64,000 nt of DNA from positions 34,976,441-35,040,440 of the forward strand of contig CM026568.1 in the NCBI GenBank assembly GCA_015143295.1, read 5' to 3'. The notes under the pieces were generated by a model that ran no database searches, was not told the origin of the DNA, and was given only the letters and a program-made list of their open reading frames with translations. The position numbers and the translations under genes were made by a program. Source of the DNA: Tetracentron sinense. Taxonomy: Eukaryota; Streptophyta; Magnoliopsida; Trochodendrales; Trochodendraceae. The stretch's first letter is position 1, and each line of letters starts with the position of its first letter. This document shows positions 1 through 11,278 of the stretch, piece by piece.

Positions 1-41
1 TCACGGAAGGATATTTTAAAACCAAAGCTCGAACGTCACTG

Positions 42-550
42 ACGGAGCCGCTCTTCTTAGTGGTTTAGCAGCAGAGGCTGGAATGGTAGCGAGAGACCAC
101 TTGGGGGAAATCCTCTGTCGGAGGTGTCTGTCTTTGGGAGGAGGTAGCAGTAGAGTGGCAGAGGCGGAAGCAATACGGCTGGGCGTCCAGACTGTCGTGG
201 ACAGAGGTTGGCAAAGAGTAATCTTGGAATCAGACTCAAAGGAATTGATAGAATTCCTTCAAGGATTGTCCTCTCTCCCTCATTGGGAAATTCTCACGTT
301 GATGGCAGATATCAATCAGCTCAAAGCATCTTGCGGGGAGGTAAAATTCTGTCATATTAGCCGAACAGCCAATACTGCAGCTCATTTTGAGGCTCAAGGG
401 GCCCTTTCAAATAGTCTAACTAATGTCCAGTTCGCCCCTATTTTTGGGAACACAGTCGGTCCGACCCAGACGGACATACCGGTATCTTTGTTATCTGGTA
501 ACGTGGTTTCCTAATACAAATTATCTCTTTCAACCAAAAAAAAAAAAAAA
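42..550 (+). mobile_element. 5'-truncated LINE tail with RNase H-like domain
   Basis: An open frame begins at position 42 with DGA, the usual first catalytic block of the plant RNase H-like domain (RVT_3 type) at the C-terminus of non-LTR retrotransposons. It continues through AEAEAI, LESDS and HISRTANTAAH, which supply the expected acidic and histidine residues, and ends at 514. A short 3' tail and a run of A (about 536-550) follow. The 10-bp direct repeat AACGTCACTG at 32-41 and 549-558 flanks the insert, so both ends are resolved. This is a typical 5'-truncated LINE insertion, about 0.5 kb long, with an open frame. It lies downstream of the visible part of the RAMP4-type gene, probably in its last intron. 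Confidence 0.85.
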
Positions 551-1067
551 CGTCACTGCTTTTGCATTTTATTTTTTTGGGGCTTCGAAGACGGTTACTA
601 TTGGTTCTATAAAACTTGATCTTTAGGTTTGAGGGCTCAAAATCAGCCTACTTTGGATTCTTTAACCTAGGTTTTTCAAGTTATTTGTGGTTCAATCTTG
701 GAAAAAATGTCAAGAAATTGGTAATTGCCTAATTGGCACACACACACATATTACATATATACTCCGAGTTGGACCGAGTCAAATTTTTTTTTTTTAGAGT
801 TTTCCAAGTTAGTTGATCCAGCTAACTTTCGAGTCCAACCGAGTTTTTGGGTTTTTGAACCATGGTTATATCTACTAACTCTTCATGGTTGACTAGAACT
901 CATTAATGCCTAGTTTTATGAATTTAAGCTACTTGCAAGAGTTGAATAAGTCCTTTCAAGTGACTATGACATATGTGCAATTAAAAAGCCAAGAAAAATG
1001 GATGTCATAGTGAATACGAAATAGTACCAAAAAGGAATTAGTAATGGGAAAGCAAGGAAGAACTTAC

Positions 1068-1415
1068 AGGATCCAATGACCACAAACACAAAGAATCCAA
1101 GCACAACCGGCCCAACTGGATAGCCATTTCCTTTCTTAGTAGTCGTTTCAGGCACAGCTCCTCTCCTAGTAATGTTCTTCTCGAACCTCACCACCTTCCT
1201 ATCAGCAAGACGCCTTGACATTGTCTGCAGACATGGCAAATAATATAACTCAATAGATCCTTTGTCGAAATGGAAGGGAAGGGGAAGACAATTGAAGAAT
1301 AGAGAACTTTTTACACTCTACAAGCAATGCAACAATTACTTTGTAACAGCAATAAAGCATAGTGCGCAATGCTGCTGATTTGGGAGCCGATGGGGCTGGA
1401 ATCAAGTACAGAGGC

Positions 1416-1463
<48 letters not shown>

Positions 1464-2771
1464 CATTACTTATTTCTCACAGCATGTTGGTTACAATAAT
1501 AGAAAAATTCCTTCTGAAATATTTTTTTTTTTTGGGTAAAAAAATATAGAAAACAAGAAAATAAAGATTTAAAAAAATGCAATTACTTTGTGTTAGGTAG
1601 AGGTGGTATCGAGCAGAGCCGAGGGTTTTTTGAAGGTGTTCAAGCTCAGCTCGTTTACAAATCAGGAAATCGAGCTCGAGCTTAATTAAATTTGATTAAT
1701 TTAAAAATAAACTTATAATTTATGGTTAATTTTAAAAATAACCCTTTAACTGAAGTATTTATATTTACATATATAATTAAAAATTTATTTTTTAAATATA
1801 TAAAGCTCTTAATGAGCCGAGTCCGAAGGTGTTCGGGGTCGGCTCATTTAGTAAATGAGCCTAAAAATTGTGTTCAAGTTTGTTTGATAAGCCGCTTGAG
1901 CTGAGCCGAGCCGAGCCGTTAGCGAGCCGAGCTTGGACAGCTCGTGCCCACCCCTAGTGTTAAGTCTAGTCATGAGCCAGGGCAGCGCTGGGCAAAGCTG
2001 GTCTTGTTGACACTCCTATCTCTGTCTAAGAATGGCACAATAGATGTACCGAGGAAGAAAAAAATCCACAACAAGCTTGTGATTAAGCTAGGACATAAGC
2101 AATGTTGTAGTCCAGATCATTAATAATTTCTACAACATCTGTGAAAGGAAACGGTGAACACCATAGTTCAGTGCTTCACCAGTCTATTCTAACCATGGAG
2201 GAATTTAAAGCTGCATTACGAAGAAGGAACAAAAAGCATTCAATCTCAATAAGGAAAGCTCTCCATTATGAAGAAGCAAAAAAAAAAGCATTCGATCTCA
2301 ATAAGAAAAACAAATCAATGAAAAAAAAAAACAAAATTGGAAAAACAATCGTAGATAGATCTAGGTCGATGCGTCATGGGTATAATAGACAGTTCCATAG
2401 TCAGCTCCAAACTAATCCTCTACCATTAACAACGAGTTAAGATCGATTCATTAAAACTAACCATAAGCAAATATCCCTCTGATCCCGATCTCACTGAATT
2501 CGGGACAAAATTTCGATCGATTCCATTAAAAAAAAAAAAAAAGCAGATCAAATGCATTCTATGAAGAAACAACAATAACCGATTGCAGATCTGGAAATAA
2601 TTTAATATAAAAGAGAAAAGTAGATTAGAACATTATCAAATCAGCAACGATATTCATGAAAATTATAACAAACGAACTGTAATATCTCAAACCTAACTCG
2701 AAATCTGACGAGTAAATTCCAAATTAATTTTTTTTAAAGGGAAAAGGAGAATTAGGGTTTAAGATTACCAT
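1068..2771 (-). CDS. RAMP4/SERP-type ER membrane protein (5' part; last exon not in window)
   Basis: Small tail-anchored protein of the endoplasmic reticulum. In the known family (RAMP4/SERP1) it associates with the Sec61 translocon and ER stress. Exon 1 contributes only the start codon (2769-2771), followed at once by a GT donor at 2768. Exon 2 (1068-1224) follows a CTGCAG acceptor and encodes MTMSRRLADRK, then KNITRRGAVPETTTKKG, YPVGP and the start of the membrane segment GFFVFVVIGS; it ends with one base of the next codon at a GTAAGT donor. The 160 coding bases keep phase (53 codons plus one base). The family normally ends about 14 residues later with a short LFQIIRTATSGG-like tail. I could not find that exon between 1 and 1060, so it probably lies beyond the left edge. 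A second in-frame ATG at 1219-1221 could also serve as start. Intron 1 carries a hAT-like MITE and a TC/TA microsatellite. Identity is very likely; completeness is unproven. Confidence 0.85.
1417..1463. repeat. (TC)n(TA)n microsatellite
   Basis: A run of TC dinucleotides passes directly into a run of TA. It lies in intron 1 of the RAMP4-type gene. Confidence 0.9.
1598..1956. mobile_element. hAT-like MITE (GAGCCGAG family)
   Basis: 359-bp element with imperfect inverted ends TAGAGGTGG and CCACCCCTA. It is flanked by 8-bp direct repeats GTGTTAGG (1590-1597) and GTGTTAAG (1957-1964), one mismatch apart. Subterminal parts are rich in GAGCCGAG and GAGCTCGAG; the middle is AT-rich and noncoding. 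The 8-bp target duplication and TAGGGGTGG-type ends point to the hAT superfamily. Inserted in intron 1 of the RAMP4-type gene. Confidence 0.85.
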
Positions 2772-2900
2772 ATTTTAAGGAGAGATTTGCAGACGGGAAC
2801 GTAGAGAAAATCGTCTAGATGTCTTTTCTGGCGCTTTGTCTCTTCCCTTTCCTTCTCCCAAAAGAAGGAAGAAGCCCCCCTTTATATAGGCAAAACCGAT
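2772..2900 (-). other. 5' UTR / first exon of the RAMP4-type gene (right edge approximate)
   Basis: The stretch directly upstream of the split start codon is the likely 5' UTR. A TATATAAA-like string lies around 2880-2890 (TTTATATAGG on the plus strand), which could be the TATA box and would place transcription start near 2850. The edge is inferred, not seen. Confidence 0.45.
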
Positions 2901-3562
2901 AATGTGCTCTAGTTTTAGTCGAACTGGAATCCCTCTCACTTCTCTCTAGAAACTTCAGACGTTGACTTTTTGAGAAGTTGGTACGTATATCATTTTCCGC
3001 ATTCAAACAGTTGCCAGCACATTAAGATCATAGCCATTGATCAAAGAAATCAAAACAATCATGGTCGTTCGTTATCTTTGACAGGCATGAAATTCCGCGA
3101 AACGATCACAAGGGACTGAGAGGTTCAACGCCAATCAAAGACTCGGTCATTGGAACTAGGGGTGAACACTTCTCCTATGACCGAGTCTCTTTCTGTTCTG
3201 GGCCTTCTGGCCCATGCGAACACTTCTCCTTTTCATAATGGGTCTCTAGTTTCCGGACCCAGGGGAGTTTACCCGACCCACACTGCCCATTAGAGTCTCG
3301 GATGGTAGGTAGTTAAATGAATGGTTTGGGCATGGGTGGCGGGGGTTGTTATCAGGAGCATTTACGGACGGATAAAATTGGATTTAACAAGACCGGCCAG
3401 CTATCAGGCCCAATTATATTTACATAAGCATAGTAACAAAGTCCTTTTTACCTTTTCGCCAAACGAAATATTTGACTTTTGAAAAGATTGTGATTTTTTT
3501 TTTCAGGAAATCGTGAATTAGTCCCATCTTTTTAAAAAAAATCACCAAGCATATATCTAATA

Positions 3563-4223
3563 CTAGTAAAATTGCACTACGATGCACGTATTAATTTTCA
3601 ATAATTTACCTTTTAAAATCAAGCCAAACCTAATTATCAAGTTTAACACTATAATAAATTTAGAATGATTATTGTAAAATTGTGTGCACATATATAGTTT
3701 TTAAAAGATATTTTAAAAAAAAAGTCTTTATCCATAAAGATTGCAAAATAGAGAGTATAGTTTTTTATCATTAATAAAAACATAATTTTTTAGAAAATAT
3801 ATTATTTTTAAAAGACAAAAAATATATATATATATCCATAAAGATAGCAAAATAGAGATTTGATACGTAACAGTTGGTCTCATGGGTCCCATATTAGATT
3901 GGTATAATTTTAATGGGTCCTAACTCTCAATTGAAAATAGCAAAATTGAGATCTAATACATAATAGTGGGTTCATGGGTCCCACATTAGATTGATATTAT
4001 TTTAATGAGTCATAAATTTCTACTAATGGAGAGTCCTTCTCCCTAAAAATAGCAAAATTTTAATACTAACAAAGACTCCTTATACATTATAATTAAAATA
4101 GCTATTAATATTTTTTATTAAATCATATGTTAAGAAGTTAATATTTTTAATTAAAAAGTATTTACGTCTAACTAAGGTTTAGTATACTCATTATACTTTT
4201 ATTAGTAGAAAGGATGATATAGA
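3563..4223 (-). mobile_element. Non-autonomous Helitron-like element
   Basis: On the minus strand it starts TCTATATCATCC and ends with a GTGCATCGTAGTGCA hairpin-like string, then ATTTTACTAG, the CTAG terminus typical of Helitrons, followed by T. About 660 bp, AT-rich and noncoding. An internal direct duplication of about 100 bp (roughly 3845-3935 and 3944-4035) shares ATGGGTCCCA, TTAGATTG and TTTTAATG. The 5' end is the less certain boundary. Confidence 0.6.
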
Positions 4224-4456
4224 AAACTCTATAATTAGTAATTATAATTTATATTTTGAGACATTTTTTCAAGTATTTTGCCGACTTTTGCCAAAAAAAA
4301 ATCCCAGACTATTAATTTCTGAACTGTGACGTGGTAATTATGTCCGTAAGTGCAGTGATCCACTTGATTCCTAATTAATAGATACAGGGCATCTTTTTTT
4401 GATTCCTGATCAAGTATGACCAAAAAAAAACCCAGGGCAAACGCAACAGGTAGTAT

Positions 4457-4891
4457 GTGGTTCAGGCTTTCTTTGAATTTGGTCATCTTTTGAGACTTTT
4501 GAGACAGCTAGGCTACACTTTCACCACCCTCATCCCTAAGGTGGACTTGGACAACCCTGAAATGGTCAATGATACGAGATCCTCTCCAGTTGGTGCTGGC
4601 GGGGAGGCCATCAGCATCCACCCCGGAGGCACCATGCATGTACTTCATAGCCAAGGAAAGTTGATTTTATGTGCATATTGTCTTGGTAGGAGTGCACCAT
4701 GGTATGTGGTGCATTCGGAGTGGTGCCGGCGGTCTCCTCGCCAGCAACAACTGGAGAGGATCTCGAAAGTAATAAGGAGATATGAGCTAGCCTTTGTTCT
4801 AAATTTACAAATTAAATCCAGATGGATGTATCTAAAATTAGATATGGAAAAGGCCTGGAATAAGATCTGGAAATGGCACATGAAAAGCTAG
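4457..4891 (+). pseudogene. LINE reverse transcriptase fragment split by a fold-back element
   Basis: One open frame holds two separated pieces of plant LINE reverse transcriptase. The first reads FFEFGHLL...TLIPKVD...NPEMVNDTRS, as in the ITLIPKV(D)NP..NDFRPIS block. The second reads LKLDMEKAWNKIWKW, as in the ALKLDMSKAYDRVEW block. The stretch between them (about 4575-4765) is an inverted-repeat element that happens to keep the frame. The fragment covers only a small part of the enzyme and is surely inactive. It is recognised by motif order only. Confidence 0.6.
4575..4765. mobile_element. Small fold-back MITE inside the LINE fragment
   Basis: Inverted arms of about 60-90 bp begin CGAGATCCTCTCCAG at the left and end CTGGAGAGGATCTCG at the right; the similarity runs on through TGCTGGCG.GGAG and GCACCA. 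Total about 190 bp. No convincing target duplication was found, so the superfamily is open. Confidence 0.7.
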
Positions 4892-5470
4892 AATGGACCA
4901 ACTGGTAGATGTACTATCTCCTTCAGTAATTGGATGCTGCATTTCATATTTATACCAAGTTTCTGACTGTATAAGATCTTATATTTAGACCTCATTCCAT
5001 AAACAATTGCATTTATTCCACATAAAGGAAACAAATTTCTGAGTAGCATCTCCAAGTGTATTATTCTGCAAGACAGCATGAAAAATCTCAACCGTAACGT
5101 GATTGTTTAGCTAGACAAAACAAGATCAAATCAATAAGAGACAGCAATGCATAAAAGCCACACAGATATGTAAGGAGATTGAATTTTGAGAATTGGGCCA
5201 TCTCCGTTTTCAGTAAAGACAGCTAATGTTCTACACTGCGAACAAATAGTTAAACTATCATAGTCTAGCTTAAATATCCAGAACATCTCTTACACTATGC
5301 AACTATCATAGTCAGCTGCAACTGTTAAAATAATTAAAATGGCAGCTTGAATCTAAGTTCAGCATCAATGTGAAACTAATCCTATCTGCTTTTGCTGAAA
5401 GAGAAGGTCCATGAACTTGTTTTATTGATCATTACTGAAAACAACATACAAAACATATTAAAGATATGTT

Positions 5471-5915
5471 TAAATGGTAACTCGTCTTTTCCAGTCAAAA
5501 TAAATCATGTTTTCCAGTCAGAAACATATTAAAGGGTAATCTGGCAAAGTCTCTTATTAACAAAAGTTACAAAAAAACTTGCGATGGCAAGTGCAGTAAT
5601 AAATGGGGCTGAGGGAAAGTTGCTTTATTCTTTACTATTAAAAAAACAGGTCCACGGATCGTGTTTACCAGTCGAAAATTTAACTTTGTTTCTCATTTTT
5701 GTTACTTCATTGGCATTCTCCACAGGATCCACACTCAAATATGGTAACTTGTCTTTTCCAGTCGAAATAAATCTTTTCTTTTCCAGTCAGAAACATATTA
5801 ACTTATTAAGGGGTAATATCTCACAAAGTCAGGTAACAAAACTTACAACAAAAATTTGTCACGGTGAGTGCAGTTATAAACCGCTGGGGAAAAGTTGCTT
5901 TATTCTTTACCGTTA
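5471..5915. repeat. Direct duplication of about 170-200 bp
   Basis: Two diverged copies (about 5471-5645 and 5741-5915) share, in the same order, ATGGTAACT, CTTTTCCAGTC, CAGAAACATATTAA, GGGTAAT, AGTGCAGT.ATAAA and AAGTTGCTTTATTCTTTAC. Neither copy encodes anything I recognise. Confidence 0.8.
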
Positions 5916-8900
5916 AAAAAAGAAAGTTGCTTTATTTAACATTACCAGATCAATGTTCTACAAGCCAGTTAGTAAGTGCAAATACTCTGTAGGAGAGTGC
6001 AATTTAAAAAATTAGAGAGTTGAAATAAGAACCAGAATTATGAAAATCCACCAAGTTTTTGTACACCAACATTATTTTCTTAATGTATGAAACACCAGCA
6101 GCTGACTGGTCGATGTCCATACTTACCTCTGGCTTTGGATTAGTTGTTGTTGGAGTATAGCAAAAAATGTAATGTGAATATGCTAATTTGATTGGACATG
6201 CACGCATTAGTCATAACTCATAAGGATTAATTGCTACTAGATTGATGAAGAAGTAGTTTGCATGAGCACCAAATTCTCAGTTCAAGGATGATCTCCAATG
6301 CAACAAATTAGTATGTGCCTAGAAAAAATAAGGCATACATGCAATAGTAAACAATGACCCACCACAGCTTACCGTTTTCATATGTTTCCCCTAGTGATTC
6401 ATGGTTGAGTTCTGTACAGTACTAATACTAGTCTAAAACGGCATAGAAACACCAGTAGGGGACATACCAAATAAGCTGACTGCAAACATTCAGTCAAGAC
6501 CTTTTCTTTTTTAACTTAAGCCATTAACCAACCATATTTTTCTCTAACCACTCAAAAGAATTGAGGTTGATTGGATGGACAAAATCATTGATATATTCCT
6601 TGTCAACAGAGTTTTGATTGCTCAATCTCTTCTAAAGTCTTGAAAGTCTGAAAAATAACAAAACCTCAAGAAATTTAGACAGAAGATGTCCATATGCTTA
6701 AATATATTAAGCAATGCAGTAGTATGTAAAAATTAAGTTCATAGAAGTATACACCATACAAGGATCAGGACAGAAGAGAGAAAGAACCATTCTCCATGCA
6801 TTTTCCATACAAATGGGCACATGTGTTGGGGAATTATAAGGAATCATTCTGGTTCCATTTTGTAAATCTTCTACATAGTTAATCCAATCAGATGATAATA
6901 AATATTCAATCCTTTTTTTTTAGCATTCAGAACTTATTGCCACATGTTTCCTCAGCACTTAGGACATCCTCACTGAGGAATCTCATACTCCCCCATAAAT
7001 AACAGAACTTCCAGCTTTTGCGGCAAGATAATTATATGATATACTATCTGGTACTTGCTCAGTTAGTCAAGTCTGATTGCGAAATACAAACTACCAAAAG
7101 AGTTGGGTTCAAAACCCTTGACCAGGTTTGAGTGACAAAAAAAAACTATTGCAAGCAGATAACACCCCCAGCGGGAAAAAAAAAAGAGAGAAGAAAAGAA
7201 ATGGATACTTATAGTAATGATTATATTGTATAAATGAGACATCTTCTCTTTCTATTCCTCGCTATTAATTCTACCTGCCAACCAAGGACTAAAAGAAAGT
7301 GACAACTCAAATGGTTAGGAGTTAGGACCATGCCCTACATGTGCAGTGCAACAAATCTCTGGTACAAGGAAAAGAAGTGCCGTCGAAACGTTATGCATGT
7401 GTTCAGTGTTCACCCATACAACATAAAATGTAAATAGAGAGGTTTCAACTGAACTCATAAAGGAAAAGGTTTTCTGAACAGACAATGCAGCAAAAGAAGT
7501 TTGTATGGGTGGTTTTTACATGTGGCATTTGAGATGGTGGATCCAAATGGGTCCAGGTCTTTCACTACTATAACCTCTGCGAATGTGGAAAGTTTCAGCC
7601 CAATATCGCTGCTACAAGGCAAATATAGGCATGTTTGTTTAGGCTTTCTTTTTATTTTAAACAAAGATTAACATGCCTCTTTTAGCACATGGCAAAAAAA
7701 AAAATCTACGTTTGCCATGTGATAAAAAGGCTACTTGTGCAGAAACATGGCACATGAGGAGAGGATGAGATGGTAAAACACCTGGAACCTTCGAGCCTGC
7801 CGCCTCAGCTGCCACATGTATAAAAATGCATATATTATTTCACTGTATTGATGAACAGAAGACTTGTTCCCATAGTATAAATAATAGCTGAATATGGGAA
7901 GAAAAATCAATGCTCATCCCAATAAGAGTGAGGGAGTATCTCTGATAATTGAATTTGTGAAAGATCTTAGAAAAGATAATCCGCTTCTAAATCTGGAGTG
8001 ACTTTCTTAAATAGCATTGAAAAAGTGTGCTCACTATAAAACAAGAATTGCAAGAAACAGTTTGAGGATGTAAACAATTGCAATTCGGTAACCAGACCAC
8101 TTCCTGTTGTGGGTTGGAAGGCCTCATTTTTTGAGTTCTAATAAATTGGCGAGGAAAGGTTTCAGAAAAGTAGACAACTGCAAGTTGGTATTTTCTAATA
8201 AATGCCTTCTCTTTGGGTATGTTACCCATCAAAGATACACGTAACATCCCTAAAATAAAAATAAATACAAGAAAAATGATCAGTGGAAGAAAGAATTTAA
8301 TTATATGGGTGTTGAACCATGTATACTACAATTAATGTCTAGTTATGATGATCAGAGTCGTTGCAAGATTTAAGGCATTTAAATATTAGCATCAAAATTC
8401 AGAACCCATATTGCCCAAAACCATTAGTGATATAAGGCTGATACAACTTAGACCACTTAGAGATGACTCAAAGAAGTTATTATAAACTGATATCCAGATC
8501 AGGTTGTCTCAAGCCAACTTGGCTAAAATAAAGTATGACTTTGCCCAACACAAAATGTGGGTTAGCAGAACTAATATTTTTGATCTAGTGGTGTGATTCT
8601 TCTACCCAGAGGGAGTAAAAGTTGATCGAGCAGATACTTGGTGCATCTATAATACTCCACAACACTAGACTCGATATCATCCAAGATTCTACTAATAAAA
8701 CACTATCAATTGTGCAAAAGACAATTTTTTATTGGAAATCCCCCTCCCCCAAAAAAAAATTTATAATAAATATGTCTAGTTCTGCTTTCCACTCTTCATT
8801 GCACATTTGTAATTGAATCAACACTATCAGCTTCCAAGCTTTCTAAATCAAACAACAAATGTTTTCGACCATCTGAACAGAAGTATCCAACAAGGTTTCC

Positions 8901-9437
8901 TTAAAGTGGAATCCAATGGGTATCCCCAAAATAATTTTGGCATCATGAGCTTGTGCTGAATTGGATTCTATTGTGATGTCAATACTACAAAATCCAACTC
9001 TAAAAGTCAAAACACCAAAATCAGATGTGTAGACTAACAAGTTGCGATTTAATTCAAATAACTCGCCTAAATCCCACTCAAACAAGAAGCCAGTTTTTGT
9101 GATGAATTCACTCAAAAGGGCTTCAATTGCACTCATATTCAAGCAAAATAGAGTAAGCAATAACTTAATAACAGAGCCCACCATCAACAAACAACACAGA
9201 AGCACAAACAAAAGAAACACAAACTTCAAACAGCACATATTACATAAAATCACCATTCCATCTCATTTACTAACAGAATTCCAAAAACAAAGACATTCAT
9301 AAACAAAAGACCCATACAATGTTTTGTTTTGTTTTTTTTTATCGGTAAAAGACCCATACAATGTTAGATCTCTTTGAACAAAACCCACATCATATAAACT
9401 TAAAATCTCCACAAAGTCAAGTTCTAGATATATATTA
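5916..9437. other. AT-rich spacer downstream of the NF-YC gene
   Basis: No gene could be assigned here. Scattered minus-strand splice-like signals occur: a GTAAGT donor near 6128, and a possible 27-nt exon at 7782-7808 followed by a short terminal exon at 7516-7611 (reported as a finding). The stretch 8300-9437 includes the NF-YC 3' flank and shows no repeat family that I could delimit. Confidence 0.4.
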
Positions 9438-10070
9438 CTAGGAATCAGAAGGATGAACCACATACCCCTGCCCATCCAAATTGCTGCCTCCGCTCCCATA
9501 CGACCCATCATCCGGCGTTTGCCACACCGATTGCCAAGCCTGCGACGGCGGCTGAACGTACACACCGGGATCCATACCAGGCATGGCCGGCCGGCCGATC
9601 ATAACACCCGGTGCCGATTGCCCCATGTGAGGGTAGTAATAAGGGACCCCACTAGTCGTCCCGATCCCAGCTTCGTCCTTGATCTCATCTCTGGGAACAA
9701 TATCAACCAAGAAATCAAAGATCTCGGTACGGGTAACAGCTGCAGCGATATCGTTCTTCTGAAGGGTTCGACGCTTGTTCTCCTCGGCGTGAAGCCATGA
9801 TCGAATGGTGAGCTCGAGTATGAAGAGCTCGCATGCCTTTGAGAAGAGAATGGGCGCTTCGGCAGAGATCATGCGGACGTCTTCATCAGCCTTCATGATC
9901 TTTTTGATGCGGGCCAGGGGAAGTTGATGGTTCTTGAAATCGCTGGCTTGCTCGATCTCCTGTCGTTGATATGTCCAAAACATCTGGAGCTGATGTTGCT
10001 GCTGCTGTAGGAAATGAATGGGATTTGGAGGGTACGGTGAGGACTGAGATTGCTGGTTATTGTCCTCCAT
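9438..10070 (-). CDS. NF-YC: Nuclear factor Y subunit C (NF-YC)
   Basis: Intronless, complete 210-residue protein. NF-YC pairs with NF-YB through histone folds; the dimer joins NF-YA, or CO-like proteins in plants, to bind CCAAT-type promoters in the nucleus. Residues 1-30 are rich in Q and P. The histone fold covers about residues 45-127 and carries the family hallmarks [51 protein letters not shown] and [12 protein letters not shown]. The C-terminal part is rich in G, P, Y and S, as usual in plant NF-YC. Length and start agree with the family; the ATG opens MEDNNQQ, and there is no longer in-frame start before the AT-rich leader. Nothing looks broken. It is closest in feel to the NF-YC1/4 or 3/9 group, but the sub-group was not tested. 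Confidence 0.96.
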   Translation of the reverse strand: MEDNNQQSQSSPYPPNPIHFLQQQQHQLQMFWTYQRQEIEQASDFKNHQLPLARIKKIMKADEDVRMISAEAPILFSKACELFILELTIRSWLHAEENKRRTLQKNDIAAAVTRTEIFDFLVDIVPRDEIKDEAGIGTTSGVPYYYPHMGQSAPGVMIGRPAMPGMDPGVYVQPPSQAWQSVWQTPDDGSYGSGGSNLDGQGYVVHPSDS

Positions 10071-10429
10071 TTCTACTATTTGGATTTTTTTTTCTCAAAT
10101 GGGTATTTGATTTCTGGAAGTTTTGCTTAAATGGGTGTTTGATTTTGTTGAGATTCAAGAGATTGGAGTTTGAATTTTAAATGGGTAGATAGATCTAAGG
10201 GTTCTAGATGGATAAGGAGATGGAGAGATTAGAGAGGATAAGGTACAGACTCTCACATACAAGACAATTGGTTAATTTTCTTTCTTTTGTTTTTGACAGG
10301 GTTAGCTTGCCCCCAGGTTCATCCAACTTGTGTGGACCTAAGCTAACGGGATCGGATTTGGTCTGGCCCATGCCAGACCAAAACCGTCTGCCCACTCACA
10401 TAGCCGATCATTTGAACCCTCGTTAATAA

Positions 10430-11130
10430 ATTTAAACTCGTGTGGTTAAATTTTTTATTATGTTATTTTTAAAAACTATGGTTACATAATTGAACCTTAA
10501 GGGTTAGTGAACCTTAACCACAGTTAAGGGATGTTAAAAGAGACATGTGTCAACCTGTGGGGATCAGGGCCAGGTGAATTTGGCCTGGCGAGGGCAATAC
10601 CAAATCCCATTCCTTTGAGTGTCAAGGATTTTATGGAGCTATTGGAGGGAGGACGTACTCCACAGTAGGACACTATCACAGCTCCATTTGGATGGTTTGT
10701 CAAACCTATCCTGTGCACCCCACTATAGGGTGGTGGAAACTTCCACTCTATCCTATACACTCGTATGTAGTATAGCCTGATAGTACTATATGGATAGGGA
10801 CATCCCTTCCGTAGGTCTTTGATACCTCTATTTCTGGATATTCCCTACCAAAGAGGACATGCACAATTAACCATTTTCTCTTGAAGTAGACTACCTATTC
10901 TAATGTACCGTCCTAATTTTTTACCACACATCAACTATAGTTAAAGATTCACTCACTCCTTAGTTAAGCAATCAAGGCTTCATTTTTAAAAAGTAAAAAA
11001 ACCGAAATGTTTACTTTAATTTTCTCTAAGTTTAACCATAGTTAAAGGAGTGTTAAAAGAAACACGTGACCATGACATTACGACATTAGATTACCTATTC
11101 TAATGCAGGGTGTGCTAATCACTACCCCCG
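10430..11130. repeat. Diverged copies of the TTAACCATGGTTAA fold-back family
   Basis: Two partial copies (about 10430-10560 and 10890-11090) carry TTAACCACAGTTAAGG or TTAACCATAGTTAAAGG followed by TGTTAAAAGA and a CACGTG/CATGTG block. They match arms seen intact at 11591-11877 and 26087-26462. The stretch between them holds no gene. Confidence 0.55.
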
Positions 11131-11157
11131 ATAATACCCAATAATGAATAGACCTTT

Positions 11158-11278
11158 TTTTTTTTTTTTTTTGGAAGGTAAACTTAGGCAAACCCTTACC
11201 AAAGAAACATAAGCGGATTCGATCATGGGTCCTGGTACGAACCAAGGGACTTAACCAACTATGCTAGCTCACACACAT
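11158..11278 (-). mobile_element. tRNA-derived SINE with 18-bp target duplication
   Basis: On the minus strand: a head with an A-box-like TAGCATAGTTGG, a B-box-like GATCGAATCC and a terminal A-run (the T-run at 11158 and beyond). The exact 18-bp repeat AATAATGAATAGACCTTT flanks it (11140-11157 and 11279-11296). The near-perfect duplication suggests a fairly young insertion. Confidence 0.88.

Noticed and set aside
2141-2440. 99-codon lysine-rich frame in intron 1 of the RAMP4-type gene
   Set aside because: Lysine content comes from A-runs. No recognised domain, and it lies inside an intron on the opposite strand.
8843-9256. 137-codon frame with a hydrophobic start
   Set aside because: Low-complexity Leu/Cys/Phe text without motifs, overlapped by another frame on the other strand. 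No splice or start support.
9453-9800. 115-codon frame opposite NF-YC
   Set aside because: Shadow of the histone-fold gene.
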